This document shows, piece after piece, positions 1-12,200 of a stretch of DNA of 64,000 nt (position 1 is its first letter; each line of letters opens with the position of its first letter). Both the position numbers and the translations under genes were made by a program. The notes beneath the pieces were generated by a model. The model was not told where the DNA came from. It made no database searches and was given only the letters and a program-made list of their open reading frames with translations. Source of the DNA: Pycnopodia helianthoides (lineage: Eukaryota; Echinodermata; Asteroidea; Forcipulatida; Asteriidae); contig CM063254.1 of the NCBI GenBank assembly GCA_032158295.1, forward strand, positions 7,911,439 to 7,975,438, in the 5' to 3' direction.

Positions 1-529
1 TACGGTAAGCAGAGCCATGACATTGGGCCCAGGTCTGAATTGTAATGTGATTAATTTGAGTTTTTTTTAGTGTGAAATGTACATATACATCAAAAATTGT
101 ATTTGTGATAAATTATACCGTAGGAATGGTAATGCTGCAAGATACTGATGGAAATTTAATGAGAATATCATATGTGTAAAATGATGAAATAGTAACAATA
201 GGAGTGATTGACATGTATTTATAAATTTTGAACTTTTGCTGCTAAGTAGAAACAAATGAAAGGTGTGCAGTTAATCAAGTTTTTGTAAGAAATCTGTATT
301 TTACCATAGAAACAGAGCAAGGGAGAATGCTGAGCTTAAGGGTCGTCTCTGTCTGCTGTGGGCAGAGAGTATCGATACCATGTGGCCAATGCCTGTGTGG
401 CAAACTTTCATTCATAATAATAATCATTTGGGAGGCTAATCATCCTTACTCTAAGCTAGAGAAGCTGAATTGCTGAACTATTTGTCCAAGTCGCAGGCAT
501 GCAAGGGCACCTTTGGCTACCAGAAATGT

Positions 530-692
530 TAGATTTTTATCCGGAGGGAGGAAACTCGGAGGGCCCTAAATAAAAACCTTGTGGCATAGGAGAGAACCAG
601 CGCACAAGTCTATTCACGTGTCCTTAATCGGGAATCGAACCAAGGCCACAGTGGTGAGAGGCGAGTGCTTTATGCACTAGCCACCCATGCCG
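530..692 (-). mobile_element. tRNA-derived SINE
   Basis: On the minus strand GGCATGGGTGGCTAGTGCAT resembles an A box and GGTTCGATTCC is a B box, followed by a non-tRNA tail. It is not an intact tRNA because arm pairing is poor. Confidence 0.55.
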
Positions 693-3307
693 TTTATCCC
701 ATTCATTCATTCATCACACAACTCAACCCGATCAAGAGATAAGAAAGCTGAAATTTGCCAAAACAGCATAAGTAGCAGCATGCACAAATAGCACTCCGCA
801 CCAATGGTGTTACTTTCTGCTCAAAATACCCGGCTGTCAGCCAAACATTCCACCATTTATGCGATCACTGCATCATCAGCGTGCCAAACCGCACTAGCAG
901 TATAGTCAGCACACACTAGTAAATATAAAGCTTGGACATGTGTTTAAAATTTGACACGTTGTGTAGGTTCGCGTACTAAGCTTCTATTTTAAGCATTAAT
1001 GCAGAGTTTCAAGTATGTACCCTTTGTATTGACCCACACACAGCATTCCACAAGATCTGTTTCTATGGTACATGTATATGCATGTTTGTCTCTCGAAATA
1101 ACATATGAACTGTTTTTTTGGCAAGTGAATATTTTTGATTTCTCAGACAGCTTTTCGGTTACAGAATAATTATAACTTTTATTTAAATGCTATTTTGATT
1201 TCTGTAATTTTGGTAGGGGTCGTAAGAATTGGGGGAAGGGGGAGGAAGGTGTCAGGTTACATGATATACATTGTAGACTGGTCCCCTGTCTGTATCTGCA
1301 AGGATAAAGACAGGCACTGGTCTTACAGGCCCAATGATTTCATTGGATAAACGTGCAGTGACGTAAGCCTCCCGTATCTGTGTTATGATAGATCCGAGGT
1401 GATGTAATTAGTCAGCTTGCACTTTCGATCGTCTGCATGCAGCGTTGTGCATAATGTTTGTACATCATGTAATGTTGTCTTATTCACTGTGTAATAATGT
1501 GTACGTGTACGTGTGAAGTGACTGCGAATCTCTCCGTGAAATGAATGCGAGGTCAAAGGTTCATCTGGTCTGGCAGGTATCTGGCATTATTCACGAGCCT
1601 CTAACTACGATGTCGGATGTTCAGATTATATACCACCTAAGAGTTTTCTGGTTGATTTATCTAGAGATTTAAAGAGTTGTCTTTCAGGATTTGTTGAAAA
1701 AGGAACTTGGGGGGAAAAACGAATCAACTGTATTTACTGATTCGTCAAGCACTGTACATGTAATACTTGTACGTGCATTTTTAAATTCTGTTTTAAGTTG
1801 TCTATGTTTTGTTCGTGGATTTGTTTTAATGAGAAATTATAACCCAAGCAATATGTATTATACATGTATGGATGGATTTATACGTACACAAAACAATTGT
1901 ATTTGTGTAGAGAAATACACGGGTAGACTTTGGCAGTTAATTGGGAATGGATGACGGATAGTTTGGAAGTGTGTCTCAAATAATGACAGTGAATACAACA
2001 AAACCGGATCAATTTCTGCACAACGCACATTTAATTAACACAATCGGCGACCGGAGTCATGTTACCTAAAGTAGGGATACATTTAAACGAACCAATGTAC
2101 GGTGTGCATTCTGCTGTATTAGGGGGGAAACAGCCAAGCTCTTCCCTGCACACTGTGCGTTGGTTTGTATACCTACTACGTGACACTGGTCGCCAATTGT
2201 GTGTATTAGAAATGATAACATGGACAGTGGTGGTGCATTTGGTAGTTTTCTTCTTTGCCCCCCCCCCCTCCTCCTCCCCACACCACCACACACAGACTGA
2301 AACTGACCATAAAGTAGATTGAACTTTGGTTCTTTGCATGCAGTTGACATGTAACATCATTATCTTCTTTGCTAGACAAAACAATCTCCACACTACCTAT
2401 GATGTGCATTTTAATCAGTCTTGCTGGCATCAATGTTGATGCAATCAGATATCATTTTGTCCCTCCACCCAAACTGTTTCCTCGCCCCACGATTGTCCCT
2501 CAAAAAACCTCTTTGCTGCCACTGAACAGGGAGTGACCCTCAAACTGTTTACGCGTACATTTGTACTCTACTGTTTATGGAGTTCTTACCATGTCAGCCT
2601 TTTACACTTGAGCGCTCTGTATACAAATCTTTGTACCCAGGAATTTTATAACAGACCTGTAGAATTGCCCCTAAATTCTACTGTTTGTTGAACTGGAGGT
2701 CAGTGTGATGTTCAGTTTACTTAATGGGCCCTTTATCTTAGCTGTTATCTGATAAACAGTTGCCTGTGCTGGAAATGGTCAAAGTTTTACTAAGGTAAAT
2801 ACTTGGGGAAAAATGGTAATTGGAAGGGTCATATTTAGAAAGGATCAGTTGTGGAATTTATATTGTAACTATTATAAATTGTAACTACCGGGTACTATTA
2901 TCTTGTAAAAGGGTATCAGGTTAGAGGCTGTTTTTTTTACTTGAGACTTGTTACTTGCTTAAGCAGTACATTGAAGTCCAGCTGCCACAAAATGAGCATT
3001 AGATAATGCAAAAAAAAAAAAATAGTTTTTTCGGAATCTGAGGGAGGTTTCCTAAAAAGTGCGCCAACCAAGATTTATTGGCGGTGATGACGTCAGTTGA
3101 GTTGGTTCAGTAGCAGTATTGCTGTAAATAAAATTTTACATATCGACACAGTACAGGGTTGTAAGTCGAGGCAACATTGGTTTCCTCAATCTGTTAGAAC
3201 AAATTGTTGTAACTGATGGTATGAAACTAACCATGGCATCTCTGGGCCAGGGAGCAGCAGAGATGTCGGTGATTGAAGCATAGGAATATTGTACATGTAC
3301 ATTCAAG

Positions 3308-3577
3308 TCCAGGACCCAATTTCATAGTGCTGCTTAATGGTAAACAAATTTTCATGCTAGCTATACCAGAAAAATTTGCGTAAGCGTACTTCTCAGGTTA
3401 GCGAGAAATTAGGCTGTCAGCTTGCACGTTCACCATGGATTTGCATTGTTACGTCATTTATTTTCGTACAGCAAGCACCGGAAGGTTAGCATGCCTTTTC
3501 CCGGTTAGCAGCGCTATGAAATGGACACTCGCACGTTAAGCACAAAATGAATGAGCAGCTCTATGAAATTTGGCCCA
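3308..3577. mobile_element. Diverged member of the same palindromic MITE group
   Basis: GGACCCAATTTCATAGTGCT at the left is mirrored by AGCTCTATGAAATTTGGCCC at the right. Confidence 0.65.
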
Positions 3578-3885
3578 GATCCCTTTTCCAAAGCGTGGAA
3601 GCTAAGTTTCTGAGCACACAAATTTGCCTTGTGGTGCAACATGTGTAAGCAAAGGCTGTTTGGCAGCCGAAATTTCATGGAGTGTAAAATACTTACCTGG
3701 TTGGCAAACCTGAGATTTCCAAGGCAAATTATATTGCAATAGATGTTAAATTTCCATAGGGAATAAAGAATGTTGTGTTACTGTTGAACCAGTACACCTA
3801 GATGTGTATAAAGCACTGTATCTTCAGTAGGCCTACTCTCCACCCCCTGAGTCCTGTGAAACAAAACCAAAAGGCATATTAATCT

Positions 3886-4050
3886 GGTTGTCTGGTGTTC
3901 AGACATCTGTTTTAGAATGGCAAAGGTTGTGGGTTTGAATCCCATGCAAGCAATATGCCTGCCGAGTTGTTTTTTTCACAGGAAAGTACCGAGTATACAG
4001 TACTTACCACACATCGGTGTATGGGTAAAACACAGAACAACATATTGTAA
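3886..4050 (+). mobile_element. tRNA-derived SINE
   Basis: GGTTGTCTGGTGTTCAGACA and GTGGGTTTGAATCCCATGC form the tRNA-like head. The tail GAAAGTACCGAGTATACAGT matches one at 61195. Confidence 0.5.
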
Positions 4051-4560
4051 TAGTTGTTTGTTTCCCCCCTGCATAACAGTGGTACAGGCCTCAGCATTTC
4101 GAGGAATTTGAGTTCTTTCTCAAATCCTGGTTTATCAGGTGTTTGGCCCAGTTCTTTGGACATATAGCATGTCCCTTGTTGTGTGTAGAGAGGCATACAA
4201 AGCAATGATTACCTGAAATATAAACTGTTTTATTAGTGGTGAGAGAGATGTATTTAATTGCCAATATCTGAAAACGATAAAACCTTGTATTGTGATATAA
4301 TTATGTCAACATGTACTTCCTGAATAAAGAAAAAGTGAAGAAATTTTCATATGGAAATCAGATTGGGTCGAAGGTATTCCGTTTGTATTAAGGTAATAAC
4401 TAAGGTAATGCACTGTGCCAAAACTAGACACTTCTAGTCAAAACTGGGTTTATTTGCTCGTCACACAGGTAAGATGTACTTGTATAAGTATCTCTCAACA
4501 GTGACTGCTATACATTGTACGTGTCGACCCCGATGTTCTGATAACCCCCTTGTGATCTAC

Positions 4561-4918
4561 ACACTAGGGTTGGGGTTGGGTTTAGGGGTTAGGATAAGGT
4601 GTTAAGATTGGGGTTAGGGTTAGGGTTGGGTTTAGGGGTAGGGATTGGGGTTAGGATAAGGTGTTAAGATTGGGGTTAGGGTTGGGGTTGGGTTTAGGGG
4701 TAGGGATTGGGGTTAGGATTTAGGGGTTAAGATTGGGGTTAGGGTTGGGGTTTGGGTTAAGATTAAGGTTAGGGTTGGGGATTGGGATTAGGATCAGGGT
4801 TTAGGGTTGGGGGTAAGATCGGGGTTGGGGTTAGGACTTGGGTTAGGGTTAGGGGGTTTACGGTTAGGGTTAGGGATTGAGGTTAGGGTTAGGGATTAAG
4901 GTTAGGGTTAGAATTGAT
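4561..4918 (+). repeat. Interstitial telomere-like tract
   Basis: Degenerate GGGTTA/GGGGTT words (for example GGGTTAGGGTTAGGGTT near 4611) fill about 360 bp with the G-rich strand on plus. It is consistent with a decayed (TTAGGG)n insertion or a telomere-like minisatellite. Confidence 0.8.
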
Positions 4919-5830
4919 AGAATATTTAGGACATCACATTATACACTGATATCATGCATTTTTTGGTTGTCTTTGTTTTTTTTTATTATTGCTATTTCAT
5001 TGGGCGTTACAAATGTATTTTGTTTCATTGCAGTAAGCTTGTTTTAAGAAATCACATCACTGTAAGCTCATTTAGAATATTTATTATTGAAATTATCAGT
5101 ACAAGTTTAATCTGACACAACTATAAGTCTTGACTGTTCAAAGTGAGTAGAAAGTAAACAGTCGGGGTATAAAACATATGACGACAAAACTGATATCCAC
5201 ATTTACTTCAATTCAATTCTATATATTTATAGTCCATGTTAAAAACAAAAATTTGACATTCACTGGCTGTATAAAAATACATACATTATAAAATGTTCAA
5301 GTATTACAAGGTATAAGGGGTTTTAACAAATTGCTACAAAGCGACAAAGATACCCGTTAAAATCATTACACAGGACCTTGAAATACACGGTACAATAGAA
5401 GAGTGCTTAAAGGTAGGATCATTGGTTGGTTTTTGTCAACATAATGCTGACTCATAGGCCAAATTATAAAGAAAGATACAATAAAAGACACATGTGAAAG
5501 TTTCAGCTGAATAAAAGTATCTACTTGCTGAGAAAACAGCAGAAAAACTGTCTTGATGTTTTCCCAACAAGAGTGTTGAATCCATATGCGTTTAGTGAGG
5601 TGACAGTGGGTACCAACCGCATCTCTGGCCGCAAATGGACACAAGCACTCAGAAATCTGAGGTTCAACAGATTCAAATGTTTTGGGGTGAACAAAATGAT
5701 CCAAACTATATTACTTCAAAGGGAATCCTTTTCTCAAAAAAACAGTTTGCACTAACAACAGCTGCAGTGCTTCTCCTGGTCACCAGTCTATGACCCTGCC
5801 TTTAAACAATGCCGGATGAGACCCTACAAG

Positions 5831-6151
5831 CACAAACGCTTGTCTGGTGCGACAGCGTGAAGTCTGGGTGACAGACCTATTTAATGAAAAGCAACTATAT
5901 TGACCCCCTCGCACACACTTGTCAAACGCGGTGACTGTGCCAAACTCACCATTGTGGGAGTCAACAATGCCAGTTGAGACCCTACAGGCATTGTCGCTGA
6001 CCATGTGAATAGCATTTGGCACAAACGCTTGTCTGGTGCGACAGCGTGAAGTCTGGGTGACAGACCTATTTACAGTGCAGCAACTATATTGACCCCCTCG
6101 CACACACTTGTCAAACGCGGTGACTGTGCCAAACTCACCATTGTGGGAGTC
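5831..6151 (-). repeat. In-frame 189-bp tandem duplication with conserved cysteine pattern
   Basis: Segments 5831-5962 and 6020-6151 are nearly identical, with period 189 bp or exactly 63 codons. On the minus strand one frame stays open through both and repeats GEFGTVTAFDKCVRGGQYSC and RSVTQTSRCRTRQAFV. A shorter third piece (5808-5830) follows. No domain is recognised. It could be a coding fragment or a non-coding repeat that happens to be open. Confidence 0.6.
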
Positions 6152-7461
6152 GACGGGTAAGCGTGTAAATGCGGCGTCGCCTTAAATTCCCACTACACTG
6201 TATACCACGCAGGGGACATTGACTGCCAAAATGGCGCAACCAAGATTGTTGTGATCATGACATCAGGTGAAGTGGGTCAATAGTGGGACATCCATTGTAT
6301 CGATGAAAAATAACATATATACATATATTTATGAAATATACATCAGTTCATTCCAAATACATTGACAAATTATTTTACAATATTATGAAGCCTCTGAGTG
6401 GTATAAATATTAACGGGATAATTACAAATCATATTTTTTAGAGTACTGATCTATAGACTGGCACAGTTAACCAGAAAAAAATAAATAAAAAATGAACAAT
6501 TACAAATAACCAGCGCCAAGTCAGGTGTCAATAAAACAAGTCTAGCGTTCAATTGCAATAGTTTAAATCAGTTATAGAACATGTCAATCAATACATAGTT
6601 TGTTTTTTAAGTATTTTAAAAATTAGTTATGAAATATTGCCTAACTCATAAGGCCAGATGGCCACATCAAGGTAAGGGCTACACTTAACTGATTTGGGCT
6701 GTCGACCCAATTCAATTCTGCCACCAGAGGCACGTTGCCACCAACTCCTGGGGCTGGAACAGGATAAACCCCTCACAGTCAATAAGGATGTAGATGTAGG
6801 CATTGGTATTAAAAAAAAAAGTAAGTTACATTTAAGCATTTGCACAACCGACATTGGTAAGATTGAAAAAATCAAAGTTCAAGGATTTACACAGAACTTG
6901 CAGAAAGACGATCATTGTAAGAAAACTTCCCATGAAATATTTTTGCTTGAAATGCTGTTTTTTTAAACATTTTTTTATATAAATGAGTTAGCTATTGGTT
7001 TTTATCTCGCGAGACCAAACCTGATATTTGAAAACAGTGAAAACATATAGCCTACTGGGATTTTTCACTATTTTCTATGACCGATTGAGTTTCAACTGTC
7101 ACAGATTTGTGTTGAGTCACACAAAGTGCGGATACTGGTCTTTGACAGTTACCAATGTTATCTCCTGCTTTAATGGCAACAAATACAATATGTATATATA
7201 TATATAAACAAAATAAAAAACATTAAGGAAGCATTAGAACAAGTTCTGTAATAATTTTGAAGTAGAAAAATACCGCCTTCTGATGAAGTTAATACAAATT
7301 TAAATAATAAAAAAAAAACGGAAAAAACCCAACAACAAACTTGCATAAAAAACATGAATTTGATCACATCAATACAGTCATCTGTACATGACTGACAATC
7401 GGAAAGACTGTTTTTTGAATAATAAGGTAGCCTGATAGATAATGTGTAGAGCTTCAGGCAG

Positions 7462-7816
7462 TGGATACTTTGGGTAATTACTCAAGAAATACACTACCAT
7501 AGAAACTTAATACTTGGTAAGGAACACCCGAGAGCTGCTGATAGTATAAAACATTGTGAGAATTGACTCCCTCTGAAGTAATGTAGTTTCTGAGAAAAAG
7601 GCAATTTCTCACTAGAATATTTTATTGCATAACTGAAAGCACACAATTCTAAGCAACATGGGTGTTTTTTCTTTCATTATTTTCTTGCAATTTCGATGAC
7701 CACATGAGCCCAAATTTTTCACAGGTTTGTTATTTTGTGCATTTGTTTGGATACACCAAGTGGGGATACTAGTCTTTGACAATTACCAAAAGTATATCCT
7801 GCCTTTTAATATAAAA
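7462..7816. mobile_element. Diverged copy of the same MITE family
   Basis: It shares TAATTACTCAAG, TATAAAACATTGTGAGAA, CTCCCTCTGAAGTAA, GGGTGTTTTTTCTTTCATTA and CTAGTCTTTGACAATTACCA with the 33978 copy. A 3'-end fragment of another copy lies at about 7080-7165. Confidence 0.65.
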
Positions 7817-8034
7817 CAATACATGCAAACATTTTTCTCGCTATTTTCCGCACTCCGTTTAAAATTCTGTTTAAAATAAAAAATTTGTATCCTTCAAAAA
7901 TATATTGCAAGACTTATCAAATAGCTAATTTGGTATTTTTTTTAAACATTCATCTCAAATCAGCTTTTTATCTTATTAACAATAATTGTAATTCTAATAC
8001 CAGCAGCAGGTATAAAGATAGTTATTTTATATTT

Positions 8035-8160
8035 TACATTCGGTACTTTCCCCCGGAGTCCAGCCAGTCAACAAATCCAGAGGCTGCTCGGGTGGGGTTC
8101 GAACCCAGGACAGCTGCATTCTAGAGCAGATGTCTGTACTGCTAGACCACCGAACGTGGC
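8035..8160 (-). mobile_element. tRNA-derived SINE fragment
   Basis: On the minus strand GTTCGGTGGTCTAGCAGTAC and CCTGGGTTCGAACCCCACC resemble A and B boxes. Confidence 0.5.
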
Positions 8161-9035
8161 CGGTGACAAGAGGCCAGCTTGAATCCTGTAACTAGCAGTG
8201 GGTAATAAAAATGCTTTTCTAGATCTACCTGCATCAGGGGATAAAGAACTGTGCTTGTGTCAAGTTTAGTCTCATGCTAAGCAAGTCAGTAATGTACAGG
8301 CTTTTGTAACGCGCAGCCCTAGTGTCAAGTAATTGTCAATCGAGTGAGTTTTGGATCGCGTTCGATAGCAGAGTTGATTGGGACTTTCTTGGCGAATGAG
8401 GGTGCACAACAAAGTGGTGAAATAACGCGCTGCGATGTTGATGTGGATGTGCATGCAGTGGATGAATCGGCGAAAACAAGGGCTCGACCAAAGTCCGAAC
8501 TTGGGTCAAGTCTACCAGCTCTGGGACCATTTCATGACACTTCCAACCACGTAGTGCTGCCCTTACGGTGCCGAGAAAAATGCGTAGCTCTATTGGACAG
8601 AGCTGCACCCGAGTGCAGCTTTCCGCTTTAAGTACAGCACTGCAACTGCTGATGAACCAAGACACTTGAATGGGACATGTGGCACGTCCGTCATCATGCT
8701 CGACATAAGCGCAAGAAGTAGTCGAGGATGATAATGATAATGATAATAAGCGAAGCCATGAAACAGACCTTAGTGCCGATGGCATCCACTCTGCACAAAA
8801 TGGGAAACCACTGCGTCTCTGCTCAACTGTCAGAAATGCAGTACTGAGTTGTAACACTTTGCAGTAAACAAAAGAGCCCTGAGGTATTAGTTATCTACAA
8901 CTGTACTATCAATACACAAGACTGTGTACAGCATTTAAGATTAACATTCATGCACGAATGATTCCTCGATAAAACATGTACTAATTTGACGACCTGAAAT
9001 ACAACCCAAATCTTCGTTAACATATTCGCAGGCCT

Positions 9036-9212
9036 CTATAGTCCTGCGTAGACTGGTGCTCCATCCTTTGGCGATCTCAGCAGTGGCTCTTCGTCTGTCC
9101 TGAAAGTCTGCGGTCGACGACGATGCTGTAGTACGCATACCGATGTCACCATGACAACCAGGATGGCCAATGCGAGAACCACAAAAAATGACGCCTCGGG
9201 ACGACAGTAATT
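9036..9212 (-). CDS. Last coding exon: transmembrane helix and cytoplasmic tail
   Basis: The acceptor CTCCACCCAG precedes 59 codons ending in TAG at 9038-9036. It encodes NYCRPEAS, a ~20-residue hydrophobic helix (FFVVLALAILVVMVTSVCVL), a QHRRR stop-transfer segment, and a tail containing DEEPLL and ending VYAGL. DEEPLL fits the acidic dileucine signal [DE]xxxL[LI]. The final YAGL fits YxxPhi placed at the extreme C-terminus, as in LAMP proteins. Both are known adaptor-binding sorting signals; lysosomal or endosomal residence is an inference. Confidence 0.82.
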   Translation of the reverse strand, partial: NYCRPEASFFVVLALAILVVMVTSVCVLQHRRRPQTFRTDEEPLLRSPKDGAPVYAGL

Positions 9213-12200
9213 CTGGGTGGAGACAAAACGTCTTCGAGTTATCTTGAGTTGTAAAGGAAAAGTATGTGCGATTTTAACACAATTCTTTGCGCTAGGAATT
9301 CGAGAGTTGAATTAGATGACTTACCTCTGGTGTTTTGTAGAAGAGCGCTGTGCAGTGAATGTACTGTGGGGTCACGCTTCCTCTGGGGCAGTATGCGCCT
9401 CAGGACATTTCAGCGGTTTGCAATATTTGCACTGAAAAACAAAACAAGGCAAGATTGATAGGGTTGATCTCGAGTCCGTAGTGTGATGACACGGTGCTCT
9501 TTTGATTTCTAGATGCTTCAGGGCTTTTCGGGAAACTCAGCATTTTATGCCCAGCATGACACTGATCAAAATGTTGTTCATTACATTATGAAACTATGGT
9601 TATTGAGTTTTACTCAATTATATAATAATCATTACACACTCGTTTACCTCTCTATAACAAAAGTATAAATTAATTTCTTCGAGTTGATCTTTAGAATAAC
9701 TCTCTCTGTGATCAGAAAAGAAGATATTTTTTTTCTCACCGGACAGTAATATCCCTCTGGGCAGATGATGCATGATGACTTGCCACTGTCAGTCTGGTAC
9801 CATCCGGATTTGCATTCCTTGCATAAACCTGTACTCCCTTCCTGCCGATATTTACCCGATTCGCACAGAGTACAGTTCCTTGCTTTGGCATGGGTGGCCT
9901 CCTGGCCCGCTGGGCAGATGGCACAACTGGACAAGGAACAAAAAAACAAAAACAATAAGAGAGCAACTGATAAGTGACCTGAAAGTTTTCTTAGATTTCT
10001 GACTCCCAGAGGAGGAGCCCCACTGTTTAGAATCCTTGACCCCCTCATTAAAAAACAAAGTTTGATAAAATGCACACAAATAACTAAATGAAAAAATAAA
10101 AATAATAACTAAATCCTCAATAAACAAATGATTCCATTGCCCTTCCTTTGCCCCAAAGAGAAAATGTCTAGTTACGCCACTGTTTACTCCACAAAACTCT
10201 TATACCTTACCAAGTTGCGCTCTACCAACTGAGCTATCTAGCCCTATGATGGCGGTCTCCCTATTTTGTCAATATCTTTGTTTGGGGTGCAAGTCAGAAG
10301 CCATACAACCTTTAACTGTCGTATAGCCAGGGATCACACCCAAGTTTATGGGGAGCGGCAGCCAAGGGATCACCTTAGAACGCCGACATATTATTCCAGT
10401 CCCAGTTCTTTTTCCAACCCCAAATTATTTAATATTTACCCAGTCAGTTTCCCTTGTGGTTTATTACATGTCATTTAAAACCTGTCAACAATTTAACAGC
10501 TAATTTTACAGATAATTTGCGTACACAAGAACAGCAAAAGCCGACTTGGTGAGATCCCAGCTGCCCGATAGAGAAACAAAGAACCAACAGTTTGAAAAAA
10601 ATAATATTAAATGGGGTGGTGGGAGGGCATTAACATACACGCACTCGACTACTGCTTGCTTTTTTTTTTTTAAATGGGAGTGGCAGGGAGGCTCAAGATG
10701 GCTGAGGGCTGACTAGGAAACAAAATAGCTGAGAAAATATTAACTTTCTTTATCTCACAAGTCAGAACAACAGAACGTTCTAATTGGGTCGGATAAGTAT
10801 TCCAGCGCGTGCACATGGACTGTTCTGCTGGAACGTTTCATCGGAACGTTCCAAATACCAATGCGCATATCCACTCGTGTAGCATTAGCGTCGCCGTCTT
10901 ACTTTGGCACAATGATGCGGTCTAGGGGAATGTTCTGACGGTCCGATAGATTACAGGCGTGTGCCCACAGGAGCGTTATTTCGCGCGTAGAACATGCCCA
11001 ACTTTGAGACGCTCTCTAAAATACGAAGACTGACACTCAAACCTCCAGCTTATATACAGGGCCCAATTTCATAGAGCTGCTTAAGCAGAAAATATTGCTT
11101 AACAATTGTCTGCTAAGCACAAATGAGCAGAATACCAGTCACAAGTTGTACATGTTACATGGTAGTATGGCTGGTAACCTTACTCTGGTAAGCATAACTT
11201 TGTAATGCTTAGCTACTTTTTGTGCTTAAGCAGCTCTATGAAATTGGGCCCAGGTTGTATCACCCGAGTTATGAAATTTGTAATATGTCAGAAAATTATT
11301 GCTTCTATAACCTGGTCCTATTACAAAATGTAAATTCCATGCTATGGTACAAATTCCATGCCAGTATCAAGTGCTCTTCAACTGTTTGATAATATTGATA
11401 GCTCTATATCCACAATCAATCCAGTTACATGAAATTTTCGGGGGAGACTTTACACCCATTGTGTTGAAGTTAGTCATACACCGGTAGATAGCAAAACAAA
11501 AATCAGCTGTTATCATTTGGCCACGTGGTCTTTATCTGTCTTCTATGAACTTGGCTTAATTTTATATATACCTTGAGCACATCACAATTTTGCGTACCAG
11601 AATAAGGTTACCAGCCAAAAATACCACATTACACTCTCCGTCATTGACTGGTTTCCCGTTTAGCTTAGCAGAAAACTGTTTTAAAGCAAAATTTTGCTGC
11701 TTAAACAGCTCTATAAAATTAGGTCCTTGGCTTGAAGTGAACAGCCTCCCCAACATTAAAAGGAAATAAAATAAAAAATCATAGAGCACAGTTAAAAAAA
11801 GAAAAGAGAGGGGGGGGGGGTTTGGAGGAACAAATGATTATTTCAACAAGAACCGTTTATTTTGAGGTTTTAACCATTTGGCAAATTGTTTCTATTTCTG
11901 TGCTTTCCGGGGGTTTTCAATAAATTTCAAAGCAAAGAGCAGTTGGCCAGACAAGGCAGCAGTGAAACTTAGATGGTGGATGTATAAAGCCCGGTTCATA
12001 CTTCTTGCAAAAGCGAATGCGAAACGAACTTTGGTTACGCAATAATCGGTACATGCCGTTTTTCTCCATTGTGGTGCATCAAAAATTGCTTCGCTTTCGC
12101 TTTCGCTTGAAGTATGAACCAGGCTTAAAGGTGCATGCGACCATAGTCAGGTTCTCGTCTAGGTTCAAGGGCAACAAATGAAACCGAAAAAAAAAAAAAT

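Larger units (their letters stand above)
1..4560. other. Intergenic, no gene seen
   Basis: Besides the SINEs and the MITE listed, there are poly-A and poly-C runs and short open frames with no splice structure or recognised domain. Confidence 0.6.
4919..9035. other. Intergenic and 3' flank of the cysteine-rich gene
   Basis: It contains the 189-bp duplication and diverged MITEs. A 174-codon open frame on the minus strand (8857-8336) has no recognisable domain and is not called. No clear AATAAA signal was found below the stop codon at 9036. Confidence 0.5.

Noticed and set aside
8336..8857. 173-residue minus frame
   Set aside because: No recognisable domain, no homology I can recall, no splice context. 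Possibly repeat-derived.
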